DNA from: Planctomycetaceae bacterium
Lineage (GTDB): Bacteria > Planctomycetota > Planctomycetia > Pirellulales > Pirellulaceae
Assembly (NCBI GenBank): GCA_007694185.1
Contig: RECD01000102.1
Span: forward strand, 84,244-148,243
DNA: 64,000 bases
Direction: 5' to 3'
Position numbers and translations under genes: made by a program. Shown here piece after piece: positions 53,932 through 64,000 of this stretch. The notes below the pieces were generated by a model. It was not told where the DNA came from. It saw nothing but the letters and a program-made list of their open reading frames with translations, and searched no databases. Each line of letters begins with the position of its first letter. Within the stretch, counting starts at the first letter, position 1.

Positions 53932-55182
53932 TCAGTTGTCTTCCGGGGATGCGAAACAGCGGACGATCCCTCGACTGTCGGCGATCACCAACCGTCCCTG
54001 GGCGATCCCGGGGGAACTGGTGAATTGACCGCGAATTTCGAACTGCCATTTTTCACTACCGTCGGCTAGTGACAAGCGGGTGAGCCTGCCGTCGGTCGAA
54101 GCGATCCAGACGTCGTCAGCCGAAATCACCGGTGACGCGTCGGCGCGGCGCCGCAGCGTGTACCGCCATTTTCGCTTACCGGTCTCCAAATCGAGCGCAT
54201 CGACGTGGCGATTCTGGCTGGTCACCACGACGACCTGGTCCTTGACCGCGGGGCTGGTGCGGTATTCCTGGGAGCGTTCCTCGTCGACGTACCGCCACAA
54301 CTCGCGGCCCGACTTCCAGTCGATCGCGACGACGGCGCCGTCCATGATCGGCAAAATGGCTCGATTACCCGTGATCGCCGGCGTGCTGCCGGTCGGACCG
54401 CCCAGCGGCACTGGGTCGGCAGCCGCGGTACCGTCACGGACCGAGACGGCATGGAGGTTGCCGTCACAGCCACCGAGGAACGTGCGGTCGTCCGCTAGCG
54501 ATGGGTTGCACTGGATCTGGTCACTCGTTTCGTATTTCCAGAGTCCTGAGCCGTCGGCGCGGGCCAGGCCGTACAAGTTGCCATCCTGAGAGGCGATCAA
54601 GACGTTGTCTTCGAAGAACGCGGCATCCGAACCGATTTCTCCGCCAACTTCACGCTCCCACCGCAGTTGTCCACTGGCGACGTCGACGGCGTAAACCTTG
54701 CCGTCCAGGTCACCGATCACCAACAGGTCACGATCGACTGCGGGGCTGCTGGCAAAGCCGATTCCCGTCTCCAACCGCCACAGCTCCTGGCCGGACTTAA
54801 GGTCGAGGCAGTACAGCATGCCGTTCACGTCGGCGAGATAAACCCGGCCATCGACAATCAGCGGGGTAGCGTCGATCGGTTCCTCGGCGGAAAATTCCCA
54901 ACGGATCTCCAGATTTGCGGGCAAACGTTCTGCCGTGGCTCCGGTCGATTGGGCATCGCCGCGGGAGAGCGGCCAGTCGGCACCGACGGCCCGCGTCCCC
55001 AACGAGCCAACCCCGAAAACGTCGGCGAACGCGACGGCCCAGCCGATCACCAACCCGGCGAGTGCCGACCAGGAGTCAGTTCCTCGGCAAAGTTGGCGGA
55101 ATCGGGACGCGTGGCCATGCAAGCGAGACCGGCGGCCGCCGATCGGGCTACCGAGGCGATCGGTTGTAGGCAATTTGATCAT
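53932..55182 (-). CDS. PQQ-binding-like beta-propeller repeat protein
   Basis: Repeated blades: VYLADVNGMLYCLDLKSGQELWRLE, VYAVDVASGQLRWERE, VDALDLETGKRKWRYTL, RLSLADGSEKWQFE. Confidence 0.9.
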   Translation of the reverse strand: MIKLPTTDRLGSPIGGRRSRLHGHASRFRQLCRGTDSWSALAGLVIGWAVAFADVFGVGSLGTRAVGADWPLSRGDAQSTGATAERLPANLEIRWEFSAEEPIDATPLIVDGRVYLADVNGMLYCLDLKSGQELWRLETGIGFASSPAVDRDLLVIGDLDGKVYAVDVASGQLRWEREVGGEIGSDAAFFEDNVLIASQDGNLYGLARADGSGLWKYETSDQIQCNPSLADDRTFLGGCDGNLHAVSVRDGTAAADPVPLGGPTGSTPAITGNRAILPIMDGAVVAIDWKSGRELWRYVDEERSQEYRTSPAVKDQVVVVTSQNRHVDALDLETGKRKWRYTLRRRADASPVISADDVWIASTDGRLTRLSLADGSEKWQFEIRGQFTSSPGIAQGRLVIADSRGIVRCFASPEDN

Positions 55183-55277
55183 GCCACGTATTATATACGC
55201 CGCACCCGTGCGGTTGGTCCCCCCATCGGCCACTCCGTTCTCACCCTGATCGACACCGTCCCGACTCGATTGGCATC

Positions 55278-56780
55278 ATGATCTGCGTAAGCCTCGGAAG
55301 AACTCGCCACAAGCACATGATCGCCGAACATCGGCACTTGGCCGAAAACGGGGTCCAATTGGTCGAATTGCGATTGGACTACATCGGTCGCGCGATCGAT
55401 TTGACCCGTTTGCTGAAGGACCGACCGACGCCGGTTGTGGTGACGAATCGGCGACGCGAGGACGGTGGCCGCTGGATGGGCACCGAGGCCGAGCGTCAGA
55501 TGGTGTTGCGATCCGCGATCGTCGCTGGCGTCGAGTACGTCGATTTGGAGGCTGACATCGCCGGCGATATCCCGCGGTACGGACAAACGAAACGGGTCGT
55601 CAGCTATCACGATTTCGATGGCACCCCCGATGACTTGCCGGGGCTGCATGCCGAAATGGCGACCATGGATGCGGACGTCGTCAAGATCGCGTGCCAAGCG
55701 ACGACGATCGCGGATACCGTTCGAATGATGGAGATGGTTCGGCAAGCCAAACTGCCGACGATCGGCATTTGCATGGGCGAGATCGGCATGATGACTCGGA
55801 TCCTGGCCGGTCGGCTCGGCTCCCCGTTCACCTTTGCCTCCTACAGCACCGATCGCACGCTGGCCCCGGGGCAGTTGAATTACAAGGTGATGCGGGACCT
55901 GTACCGGTTCGACGAAATCGACGGTCAGACCGAATTGTTCGGCGTCGTGGCGGACCCGGTCGCCCATAGCCACAGCCCGTTGATTCACAACCGGGCGTTT
56001 CAAGACGCCGAAATCAATGCTCGGTACCTTCCGTTCCGAGTGCCCGCGGACGATCTGAACGTGTTCATCGATGCTTGTCCGCGCTTGGGCATCCGAGGGA
56101 TCAGCGTCACGATCCCGCACAAAGAGCGGGCGCTAGCCTATTGCACCCAAGCGGAACAGGCCGCCACCGGCATCGGCGCGATCAACACCATGATTTTCGA
56201 TGAAGAGGAGCGAATCGGCTACAATACCGACTATCGGGCGGCGATGGACTGCATCAACGCCGTGTATCAGGCCGGACGTCCGGCTGACAGCCTGCCGGTG
56301 TCTCACCAAAGCCGGCGGGTGCTGATCCTCGGGGCTGGGGGTGTCGCCCGGGCGATCGCGTGGGGGATGAAGCAACGAGGGGCGGAGGTCACCATCAGCA
56401 GCCGCACCGAAGAACGTGCGGTCCAGTTGGCTCATGAGATCGGCACACGATCGGTCCCGTGGGAACAACGCCACGAGGTTCAGCCCCAATTGCTCGTCAA
56501 CGGAACCCCGGTGGGCATGCACCCCCATGTTGACGATTGTCCCTACGACCCCGGCAAGCTAAATCAGTTGATGGTCGTGTTCGACACCGTTTACAACCCG
56601 GAAAGCACGATGCTGATCAAACACGCCCGCAACGCCCGCTCCAAGATAATCACCGGCGTCGACATGTTCGTCCGCCAAGCCGCTTATCAGTTCAAGCTGT
56701 TTACCGGGCGCGAGGCACCGTCGAGCCGGATGCGGGAGGCGATCAAGGAAGCGACCAGCCCCGTCAGGCTCAACCCCTAG
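55278..56780 (+). CDS. aroDE: Bifunctional 3-dehydroquinate dehydratase (type I) / shikimate dehydrogenase
   Basis: N-terminal ICVSLGRT...VELRLDYIG...VKIACQATTIADTV; C-terminal LFGVVADPVAHSHSPLIHNRAF, SVTIPHKERALAYC, VLILGAGGVARAIAWGMKQRGAEVTISSRT. Confidence 0.95.
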   Translation: MICVSLGRTRHKHMIAEHRHLAENGVQLVELRLDYIGRAIDLTRLLKDRPTPVVVTNRRREDGGRWMGTEAERQMVLRSAIVAGVEYVDLEADIAGDIPRYGQTKRVVSYHDFDGTPDDLPGLHAEMATMDADVVKIACQATTIADTVRMMEMVRQAKLPTIGICMGEIGMMTRILAGRLGSPFTFASYSTDRTLAPGQLNYKVMRDLYRFDEIDGQTELFGVVADPVAHSHSPLIHNRAFQDAEINARYLPFRVPADDLNVFIDACPRLGIRGISVTIPHKERALAYCTQAEQAATGIGAINTMIFDEEERIGYNTDYRAAMDCINAVYQAGRPADSLPVSHQSRRVLILGAGGVARAIAWGMKQRGAEVTISSRTEERAVQLAHEIGTRSVPWEQRHEVQPQLLVNGTPVGMHPHVDDCPYDPGKLNQLMVVFDTVYNPESTMLIKHARNARSKIITGVDMFVRQAAYQFKLFTGREAPSSRMREAIKEATSPVRLNP

Positions 56781-56790
56781 AAGATGCCGG

Positions 56791-57300
56791 ATGAGCTCCC
56801 CTGACCCTGCGCACCCGCAGCACGGCCTAAGTGAGACCGAACCGCCGGAAGCCGACTCGCCATCGGGCCGAGACGCTTCTGAGGCGATCACTTACCGCCA
56901 AGCGACCCCCGAAGATGCCGACATGATCCACGCGATCCTGCGGCCCTACGTGATGAATCGAAAACTCTTTGCCCGCACCGAGGCCGAGGTGATCGACTTG
57001 ACTCGCCACGGATTTGTGGCCGAGGCGAACGGACGCCCCATCGGTTTTGCGGCCGTCGAGGTCTACAATCGGAAATTGGCGGAGGTCCAAAGCTTGGCGA
57101 TCCGGGTCGAGTATCAGGGCCGCGGCATCGGTCAGGAATTGGTCGCCCGCTGTGTCGAGCGGGCCCGCGAACTGGGGGTTTGCGAGGTCATGGCGATCAG
57201 CAGCAGCGAAGACTTTTTGAAACGTTGCGGGTTCGATTACGCGTTGCCTGATCAGAAACGCGCCCTGTTCTATCAACTGAAACCGCGCAGCCTCGACTGA
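56791..57300 (+). CDS. GNAT-family N-acetyltransferase (NAGS/ArgA-like)
   Basis: [79 protein letters not shown]. Confidence 0.88.
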   Translation: MSSPDPAHPQHGLSETEPPEADSPSGRDASEAITYRQATPEDADMIHAILRPYVMNRKLFARTEAEVIDLTRHGFVAEANGRPIGFAAVEVYNRKLAEVQSLAIRVEYQGRGIGQELVARCVERARELGVCEVMAISSSEDFLKRCGFDYALPDQKRALFYQLKPRSLD

Positions 57301-58445
57301 TGGCGAAGAAACGGTCCAAACTGCGAGCCGAGTTTCGAAAAAAACACCAGGGCCGGGTCCGCCAAAGCGACTTGACCCGAGGGTTTCGGTCGGATCAGAA
57401 CGACAGCCGGATCGAGGACGCCGTCCAAAGCGAGCGGCTGAGCGGCAAGGGCGAATTGACCCGCAAGCGGACCGTGATCGGGAACGACTCCGATCCGGAC
57501 CCGACCGCCGGATTGCAAGTCCGCCTGACCGATCACGACCAACAGATTCGGTTCGGGCGAGTGATCAGTGTCCACGGACTTCGCAGCCGCGTGTTGGGGC
57601 CCGACGGCCAAGTGCATGCCTGTACCGTTCGACAGTTGCTCAAGTCGCTCAGCACAGACCAGCGGAATGTCGTCGCCACGGGTGACTTGGTCGGCTTTCG
57701 ACCTGACCCGGGGGGCGGGGGCGTGATCGAAACGGTCGAGCCTCGGCATGGGCTGCTCAGTCGCACCAGTCGCGGAAAGCGGCACGTGATCGCCGCCAAC
57801 ATCGATTATCTGCTGATTGTCACCAGTTGCGGCGAACCGGGGATCAAACCGGCGTTGATCGATCGCTACCTGCTGACCGCAGAGCAATATGGGATCCGGC
57901 CACTGATCTGCTTCAACAAAGTCGATCTGATCGACCCGGCTGCTCTCCAACCGCTGGTCGGCGTCTACGCCCAATTGGGCTACCTGACGCTATTCACGAG
58001 CGTCAGTCGGATGACCAACATCAACTTTCTGCGGGCCCTGTTGGTCGGCAAGCAGACGGCGCTTGCGGGACAAAGTGGGGTTGGCAAAAGCAGCCTGCTC
58101 AATGCGATCGAGCCCGCCCTCGGGTTGCGTGTCGGCCAGGTCAGCCGTGAGAACGAAAAGGGCAAGCACACCACGACCAACGCCAGTCTGATCCCGCTGG
58201 ACGGCGGCGGGGCGGTGGTCGATACCCCCGGTATCCGCCAATTCCAGCTTTGGGATATCTCGGCGGGAGAAGTGGCCGGTTTGATGCCTGACCTGAGGCC
58301 ATACGTCAGTCAGTGCCGTTATCCAGATTGTTTGCATTTGAACGAAGAGCCCTGCGCGGTGAAGGATGCCGTCGCCGATGCCAAGATTGATGCCCGGCGG
58401 TACGACGCCTACTGCCATTTGTTGCAAGAGGAACTCGGGAACTGA
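57300..58445 (+). CDS. rsgA: Ribosome small-subunit-dependent GTPase A
   Basis: Circularly permuted GTPase: CFNKVDLID then [31 protein letters not shown]; zinc motif [21 protein letters not shown] overlap with upstream gene. Confidence 0.94.
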   Translation: MAKKRSKLRAEFRKKHQGRVRQSDLTRGFRSDQNDSRIEDAVQSERLSGKGELTRKRTVIGNDSDPDPTAGLQVRLTDHDQQIRFGRVISVHGLRSRVLGPDGQVHACTVRQLLKSLSTDQRNVVATGDLVGFRPDPGGGGVIETVEPRHGLLSRTSRGKRHVIAANIDYLLIVTSCGEPGIKPALIDRYLLTAEQYGIRPLICFNKVDLIDPAALQPLVGVYAQLGYLTLFTSVSRMTNINFLRALLVGKQTALAGQSGVGKSSLLNAIEPALGLRVGQVSRENEKGKHTTTNASLIPLDGGGAVVDTPGIRQFQLWDISAGEVAGLMPDLRPYVSQCRYPDCLHLNEEPCAVKDAVADAKIDARRYDAYCHLLQEELGN

Positions 58446-58494
58446 CCGATCGGCTATGCTAAACGTTGCGGTCTACGCTCGCGTCGCCCGGGGA

Positions 58495-58586
58495 TAAGCA
58501 ATGAGCGGTAAGAAAGTGTCCGGAACCTTTTGTGCAAAGCACCCGTAGGGCGAGTTCCTCGCAAAAGGTTCCGGACTCTTTTTGCT
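58495..58586. repeat. Hairpin repeat element, complete copy
   Basis: TAAGCAATGAGCGGTAAGAAAGTGTCCGGAAC... with perfect 15-bp inverted repeat GTCCGGAACCTTTTG (58518-58532) / CAAAAGGTTCCGGAC (58562-58576), stem extendable past one mismatch, then CTCTTTTTGC; its first 32 nt recur at 63969-64000. Confidence 0.85.
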
Positions 58587-58657
58587 GCACGATCCTAAGT
58601 CGCTGACGGCTCGGTCGATGCCGCGTGCCCGTCGGCGCCGTTTGTCAGTTCGCTATC

Positions 58658-58677
58658 TGCCCTGCCCTGCCCTGCCC
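58658..58677 (+). repeat. Pentanucleotide tandem repeat (TGCCC)x4
   Basis: ctatcTGCCCTGCCCTGCCCTGCCCtcacc upstream of the Gfo/Idh/MocA CDS. Confidence 0.7.
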
Positions 58678-58762
58678 TCACCGTCCCCGCCCCGGTGTGG
58701 CCCAGCCCGATCACGAACCGGCCGCTACGGCCTTTTCGCTACCCTGCTCTCCACTCAGGAAC

Positions 58763-60136
58763 ATGACCATGTCGGCTCCCCAATCGGCCTCACCGTCCCC
58801 GTATCGGCCTTCCCGGCGTGCCTGGATGAAGGCATCGGCCGCCGCGGCGATCAGTGCCCCGGCGGTGTTGCATGGTCGCAACCTGAATGAGAAATTGCGG
58901 ATTGCGGTCATCGGCTGCGGCGGCCGTGGCGGGTCCAATCTGCGTTCGGTCGAATCAGAGTCAATTGTGGCGCTCTGCGACGTCAATCAGGAAAACCTTG
59001 CCGCCGCCGCAAAACGCCACCCCAACGCCCGCACCGAAACCGACTTTCGCCGGTTGTTTGACCACGCCGGTGAGTTCGACGCGGTAGTCGTCAGCACCTG
59101 TGAACACACCCACGCCTTCGCAACCCTACCGGCGTTGCAATTGGGCAAGCACGTTTATTGCGAAAAGCCGCTCACCCACAGCGTCTGGGAGGCTCGGGTC
59201 ATCCGCGAGGCGGCCTCGCGAGCCAAGGTCGCTACCCAGATGGGGACGCAGATCCATGCCGGCGAAAACTATCGCCGGGTCGTTGAATTGGTTCAGTCGG
59301 GGGCGATCGGCCAGGTCAACGAAGTGCACGTTTGGGTCGGGCGCGCCTGGGGTTGGCAGGCGACCGAGGCCGAAGCTCGCGCCGGCGGCGACATCGTGTT
59401 CGTTCAGGAACGGCCGCGAGAAGCCGAACCGGTCCCGGCGGGGCTCGATTGGGACCTCTGGCTGGGCCCGGCACCGAATCGCTCGTTTCACAGCGTCTAT
59501 TTTCCAGGGCCCAAATGGTACCGCTGGTGGGACTTCGGCAGCGGCACCATGTCGGATCTCGGCAGCCACTGGATCGACCTGCCGTTCTGGGCGCTCCGGC
59601 TCGATTTCCCATTGACGGTCGAGGCCGACGGCCCGCCGCCCCACCCGGAACTCGCCCCCGCATCGATGTCGGCCACCTACGAGTACGGCCCACGCGGTGA
59701 AATGCCACCCGTCCGGCTGACTTGGTATCAAGGCGCTTTCAAGCCGCCCGCGTTGACCGCAGGCCGCATCCCCGCCTGGAACAGTGGAGTCTTGTTCGTC
59801 GGGGACCGTGGCATGTTGTTGGCCGATTACGGCAAGCACCTGCTGTTGCCCGAAGACCAATTCGTCGATTTCCAGGCCCCGGAACGCTCGATCCTGCCTT
59901 CGTTGGGGCATCACAACGAATGGATCCATGCCTGCAAAACGGGTGACCCGACGACGTGCGATTTCGAATATTCCGGCAAATTGACCGAAGCGAACCATCT
60001 GGGAAACGTCGCCTACCGGACCGGCAAAAAGCTGGTCTGGGACGCCAAAAATCTGAAGGCCGTCGGCGTCCCCGAAGCCGACCGCTTGATCCGCCGCGAG
60101 TACCGCAAAGGTTGGTCGCTCGAACCCTCGGCGTGA
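58763..60136 (+). CDS. Gfo/Idh/MocA family oxidoreductase with Tat-like signal
   Basis: [80 protein letters not shown] track start is 58625. Confidence 0.93.
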   Translation: MTMSAPQSASPSPYRPSRRAWMKASAAAAISAPAVLHGRNLNEKLRIAVIGCGGRGGSNLRSVESESIVALCDVNQENLAAAAKRHPNARTETDFRRLFDHAGEFDAVVVSTCEHTHAFATLPALQLGKHVYCEKPLTHSVWEARVIREAASRAKVATQMGTQIHAGENYRRVVELVQSGAIGQVNEVHVWVGRAWGWQATEAEARAGGDIVFVQERPREAEPVPAGLDWDLWLGPAPNRSFHSVYFPGPKWYRWWDFGSGTMSDLGSHWIDLPFWALRLDFPLTVEADGPPPHPELAPASMSATYEYGPRGEMPPVRLTWYQGAFKPPALTAGRIPAWNSGVLFVGDRGMLLADYGKHLLLPEDQFVDFQAPERSILPSLGHHNEWIHACKTGDPTTCDFEYSGKLTEANHLGNVAYRTGKKLVWDAKNLKAVGVPEADRLIRREYRKGWSLEPSA

Positions 60137-60452
60137 CCGGTGGGCACGGAGCAGGCCTCTGCTCGACCAGGCGTCGCAACCGCAGACGACCGAAGTTAAT
60201 CGCCACGGTTGCCTCTGCATGACCCTGTTGGGTCGACCAGGCGAATGGGCTGGCCACAGCCCTCCGTCAGTTCCGCCCTGCCCTTCAAGACTGCTTGCCC
60301 ATGTTTTCGAGCGGATGGTTATACTCCGAGTGGCGTCCCGGGGTCCGTCGGGGCGGTCGAAGGTCGTTGATTTCGGCTCTGCGACCGCGACCGGCTTTGG
60401 AATCGGCCTCGTATGGTCCTGCTTCATTCTCCCATAGTCGATCTTCTCACCC

Positions 60453-63400
60453 ATGCACCGCCTGTCGCTTTCCGGCTTGGACGGACTCGTCTGCCGACTC
60501 GTTTTCAGCGTACTGATCGTCTCCTGCCTGGCTACCGGTAGGGCTTTTGCCCAACGGGATCTGACGGAGATCCCGGCGCCCGATCCGGTCGCCGAAATGG
60601 CCGCGATGAAGGTTGCCGACGAGGCGGTCGTGAACCTCTTTGCCGCCGATCCCGACATCCGCAAGCCGATCCAAATCAACTTCGATTCCCGTGGCCGATT
60701 GTGGGTAGCCAGCAGCGAGGTCTACCCCCAAATCAAGCCGGGCGAAATTGCGAATGACAAGATTTTGGTTTTGGAGGATACCACCGGCGACGGGGTTTGC
60801 GATGTCAGCACCGTCTTTGCGGATGGGTTGTTGATCCCCACCGGGGTGGTCCCCGACGAGCAGGGCGGCGCCTACGTCGCGGCCAGCACCGAGTTGCTCC
60901 ATTTCGCCGACACCGACGGCGACGGGGTGGCGGATCAGCGGCGGGTCGTGCTCAGCGGTTTTGGCACCGAGGACACCCATCACCTGATCCATACCTTGCG
61001 GTGGGGGCCGGATGGCTGTCTCTATTTCAATCAGTCGATTTACATCCACAGTCACGTGGAGACCGCGTTCGGGACACGGCACTTGGACGGTGGCGGCATC
61101 TGGCGTTATCGTCCCGATACCGGCGAGCTGTCGGTGCTGTGCAAGGGATTCGTGAATCCTTGGGGGCACGTGTTCGATGCCCATGGCGAATCGTTTGCCA
61201 CGGACGGGGCCTATTTTGAAGGGATCAATTACGTCTTTCCCGATTCCGTGTTCGTGAAGTCGCCGGGCGAATTGCGTTGGTTGGGGGGGATGAACCCCGG
61301 CAGTCCTAAGCATTGTGGGTTGGAAGTCATTTCCGGGAGCCATTTTCCTGAGTCTTGGTGGGGCGATTTGGTGACGAACGACTTCCGCGGGCAGCGGGTC
61401 TGTCGATTCACCGTCCGGCCCGCGGGTAGCCATTACACCAGTCGCCAGCAGCCCGAGGTCTTGACCAGCAGCCACATCGCCTTTCGGCCGATCGATGCCC
61501 GCATGGGTCCCGACGGCGCGTTGTACGTTGCGGACTGGTACAACCCGATCATCCAACACGGGGAAGTCGACTTTCGTGACGAACGCCGTGACCGTGAGCG
61601 GGGGCGGGTGTGGCGGGTTCACATGCCCGGCCGCCCCTTGGATTCTCTCCCCGATTTCGAGGCGGCTTCCACGGACGGATTGATCGAATTGTTGGAGCAT
61701 CCGTCCTTGGCGGTTCGTCAGTTCGCCCGACAACATCTCTGGTCTCGGGTTCGGCAAAACGCCGGTGAAGTTCTCGAGGCGGTCAGCCTTTGGCGTGACG
61801 CGGCTACCGACGAGAGTCGACTCGCCACGAGGTCGCTGGAGCATCAATGGTTGGGCGAGGTCGCCGGTCAGTTTGCCCTCGACGCCTTTGAGATCGTGGC
61901 CGGGATGCAGCCCGGTAGCGTGGCCCGGACTTCGCTCCGCAGCGCCGTTCGGTCCGGCGGTCTGGAACATCCCGCGGTAGCCGCTCGTATCACCGCGTCG
62001 GCGCTGGGCGACCATGCCGCTAGCCGATTGGAGGCCGTCGTCGCGTTGGGGCAGGCCGAGTCGGGCGCCGCTTCGATCGAGGCCACGAAAACCCTCTTGG
62101 AGGTTGCCCAACGGTTCGGCGAGGGGGCTGACGACCCGCTGCTCGATTTCGCCCTCTGGCAGTCGTTTCGCCGGCTGAGCGGTTCCTGGATTGAGGCGAT
62201 CCGAGAAGACCGGTTGGCTTGGCAACCGCATGCAGCCGGACTTGCGTACGCGGTTTCGGCGGCAGCCAGCAGCGCCGCCGCCGATGCGGTCCTGCCTTTG
62301 TTGCAGCAGCGGGAACTGGGGGATGCCCAGAAGCGTCCTTTGATCGCCGCGATAGCCGCCTCCGGCGATCCCGCGACGCTCGGCAAGTTGTTGGCTTTGG
62401 CACTGAAAGCTGCGGTGGCGGATGGCGAGCCTTGGGAAGACACCTGGGTTGCCACGTTGGATCAATTGGTGCAGCGGTCCGGGCGTGACCGTGTCGTACC
62501 CCAGGATGCCGCGACGTTGCTCAGCGAACGCTTTCCCGCTGCCGATTCCCTGCCAGCGGAACCAAAGCTCCGCCACCTGGTGATCACCGCCGCGGGGCTC
62601 TGGAAGGCCGAGTCGATGTTGCCTGCCTTGCTGGCGATCGCCTCCAGCCCCGCGCCGGGCGAATCGCTCCTCCCCACACTGCGGGCTTTGTCGAACTTTG
62701 AAGCTGCCGCCGCCGCTGACGAGTTGAACCGCTGGGCAACTCGTGGCAACGGGCTCGGTAACCCCGCCGCGGCGATCGAGGCTGCCGTCGCGCTCGCTTC
62801 CCGCCGCCCGAACTTGGCGGCTCAAGCGGTGGTCGGCTTGCTCGACGAATTGTCGGCAGACCAGGATGCGAGCCGCCTGCTGTTAGCGCTGCGGACCAAT
62901 CAGGCGGTCGCGGGTCAGGTCGCCGAGCGATTGAATCAAGCGGAACTGTCCCGCCCACGTGCACAATCCTTGCTCTCTGCGGTTCGCAACGCGGGCGGTA
63001 GCGAACTCTTGGAAGCGGCGATTCACGCTGCCGGCAGACTGGACAAGGCGGGGTGGGAGCCGACGCCAGAGTTGGCGGCTGAGATCCTGGCTGCCGCCTC
63101 GACCCACGGCGATCCTGCCAAAGGTGAGTCGATTTACCGCCGAGCGGCGCTTCAATGCGTCAACTGCCATGCGATCGGTCCCGCCGGCGGATTGGTCGGT
63201 CCCAATCTGATTTCGCTCGGCAGCAGCTCGCAACCCGATTACATCCTGGAATCGTTGTGGTTACCGGATGCCCGGTTGAAGGAGGGCTACAACACCCTGA
63301 GCGTTTTGACCGACGACGGCCGAGTCACTTCGGGCATCCCGATCGGACGCGGCGACTCGAACCTGAGATTGCGGCTCGCGGATGGCAAGGAAGTCGATCT

Positions 63401-63971
63401 GCCGATCGATGCCATCGAAGACGAGCAGCCGGGTAAATCGTTGATGCCCGCCGGCTCGATCGATTCACTCACCCGCGACGAACTGATCCATCTGGTCGCC
63501 TTTCTCCGAGCGTTGGGGCGTGACCCCGCCTACACGGTTTCGGCCGATTCGATCGTCCGCGAATTCGAGACGCTAAGTTTTTCCAAGGAGGCTCAGCAGC
63601 GGCTGAATCGCACCAGCACCGATTCGGTCGCGGTCGAGGACCCGGTGTTCCAGTGGCGTCCCGTCACCACCTTGGTCAACGGCTCCCTGCCGATTTCCGA
63701 ACTGGATGGTTTTCGTCAACACGCCACGACGCCACTGCTTTCATTCGTTCGCTTTCACGTCGTCGTGCCGGAGGGGCAGGAGCCGCCACGAATCGAATTA
63801 CCGACCGGCGAAATCGACCTATGGGTCGATGGGAAACCGACGCCGCCCGCCGAGTTGGCCTCGTTGAAATGGTCGCCCGGGACGCATGCGATCGTCCTCG
63901 CCATCAATCGCGATGCGTTTCAAGGTGACTTCATGATCCGTCTCGGCCAAGCCGATGCCGCAAAGCCCTAA
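60453..63971 (+). CDS. PVC-type heme-binding CxxCH protein / membrane-bound dehydrogenase-like (beta-propeller + HEAT-like + cytochrome c)
   Basis: Signal-like N-terminus; INFDSRGRLWVASSEVYPQIKPGE; WGPDGCLYFNQSIYIHSHVET; C-terminal QCVNCHAIGPAGGLVGPNLISLGSSSQPDYILESLWLPDARLKEGY. Confidence 0.94.
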   Translation: MHRLSLSGLDGLVCRLVFSVLIVSCLATGRAFAQRDLTEIPAPDPVAEMAAMKVADEAVVNLFAADPDIRKPIQINFDSRGRLWVASSEVYPQIKPGEIANDKILVLEDTTGDGVCDVSTVFADGLLIPTGVVPDEQGGAYVAASTELLHFADTDGDGVADQRRVVLSGFGTEDTHHLIHTLRWGPDGCLYFNQSIYIHSHVETAFGTRHLDGGGIWRYRPDTGELSVLCKGFVNPWGHVFDAHGESFATDGAYFEGINYVFPDSVFVKSPGELRWLGGMNPGSPKHCGLEVISGSHFPESWWGDLVTNDFRGQRVCRFTVRPAGSHYTSRQQPEVLTSSHIAFRPIDARMGPDGALYVADWYNPIIQHGEVDFRDERRDRERGRVWRVHMPGRPLDSLPDFEAASTDGLIELLEHPSLAVRQFARQHLWSRVRQNAGEVLEAVSLWRDAATDESRLATRSLEHQWLGEVAGQFALDAFEIVAGMQPGSVARTSLRSAVRSGGLEHPAVAARITASALGDHAASRLEAVVALGQAESGAASIEATKTLLEVAQRFGEGADDPLLDFALWQSFRRLSGSWIEAIREDRLAWQPHAAGLAYAVSAAASSAAADAVLPLLQQRELGDAQKRPLIAAIAASGDPATLGKLLALALKAAVADGEPWEDTWVATLDQLVQRSGRDRVVPQDAATLLSERFPAADSLPAEPKLRHLVITAAGLWKAESMLPALLAIASSPAPGESLLPTLRALSNFEAAAAADELNRWATRGNGLGNPAAAIEAAVALASRRPNLAAQAVVGLLDELSADQDASRLLLALRTNQAVAGQVAERLNQAELSRPRAQSLLSAVRNAGGSELLEAAIHAAGRLDKAGWEPTPELAAEILAAASTHGDPAKGESIYRRAALQCVNCHAIGPAGGLVGPNLISLGSSSQPDYILESLWLPDARLKEGYNTLSVLTDDGRVTSGIPIGRGDSNLRLRLADGKEVDLPIDAIEDEQPGKSLMPAGSIDSLTRDELIHLVAFLRALGRDPAYTVSADSIVREFETLSFSKEAQQRLNRTSTDSVAVEDPVFQWRPVTTLVNGSLPISELDGFRQHATTPLLSFVRFHVVVPEGQEPPRIELPTGEIDLWVDGKPTPPAELASLKWSPGTHAIVLAINRDAFQGDFMIRLGQADAAKP

Positions 63972-64000
63972 GCAATGAGCGGTAAAAAAGTGTCCGGAAC
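63969..64000. repeat. Second copy of the hairpin repeat, truncated by the window end
   Basis: TAAGCAATGAGCGGTAAAAAAGTGTCCGGAAC matches 58495-58526 with a single G/A difference; its TAA is the stop codon of the 60453-63971 CDS. Confidence 0.85.

Noticed and set aside
58658-58677. (TGCCC)x4 tract as a phase-variation switch
   Set aside because: Lies upstream of the most plausible ATG and only four units long; no evidence of variation
60447-62825. 792-aa ORF antisense to the CxxCH protein
   Set aside because: Antisense shadow of a well-supported CDS, no recognisable domain

Overview
A gene-dense, high-GC bacterial chromosomal window with strong planctomycete hallmarks: DUF1501, PSCyt1/DUF1549/DUF1553, DUF1559, DUF4159, a PVC-type CxxCH heme protein, and three Gfo/Idh/MocA oxidoreductases with Tat-like or secreted N-termini. 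Housekeeping genes recognised by sequence are proS (archaeal/eukaryote-like type), class II fba, amt, lutABC, clpB, dnaK, pheA-like prephenate dehydratase, galE, a fused aroD-aroE, rsgA and a Xer-type recombinase. No rRNA, tRNA, CRISPR array, prophage or transposase was recognised. The most interesting items are: (1) a three-gene type-I-secretion-like operon (40079-45689) whose ABC protein keeps the overall fold but has lost the consensus residues of every nucleotide-binding motif; (2) an H-protein-like lipoyl carrier translationally coupled to a HemN/HemW-like radical SAM protein, with no other glycine-cleavage gene nearby; (3) a repeated hairpin element (complete at about 58495-58586, second copy cut by the window end and starting exactly at the stop codon of the preceding gene); (4) a frameshifted, truncated DUF1559 remnant upstream of lutABC; (5) an exact sigma-54-like -24/-12 match upstream of dnaK. 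Family assignments come from reading motifs and translated sequence only; no database search was run.
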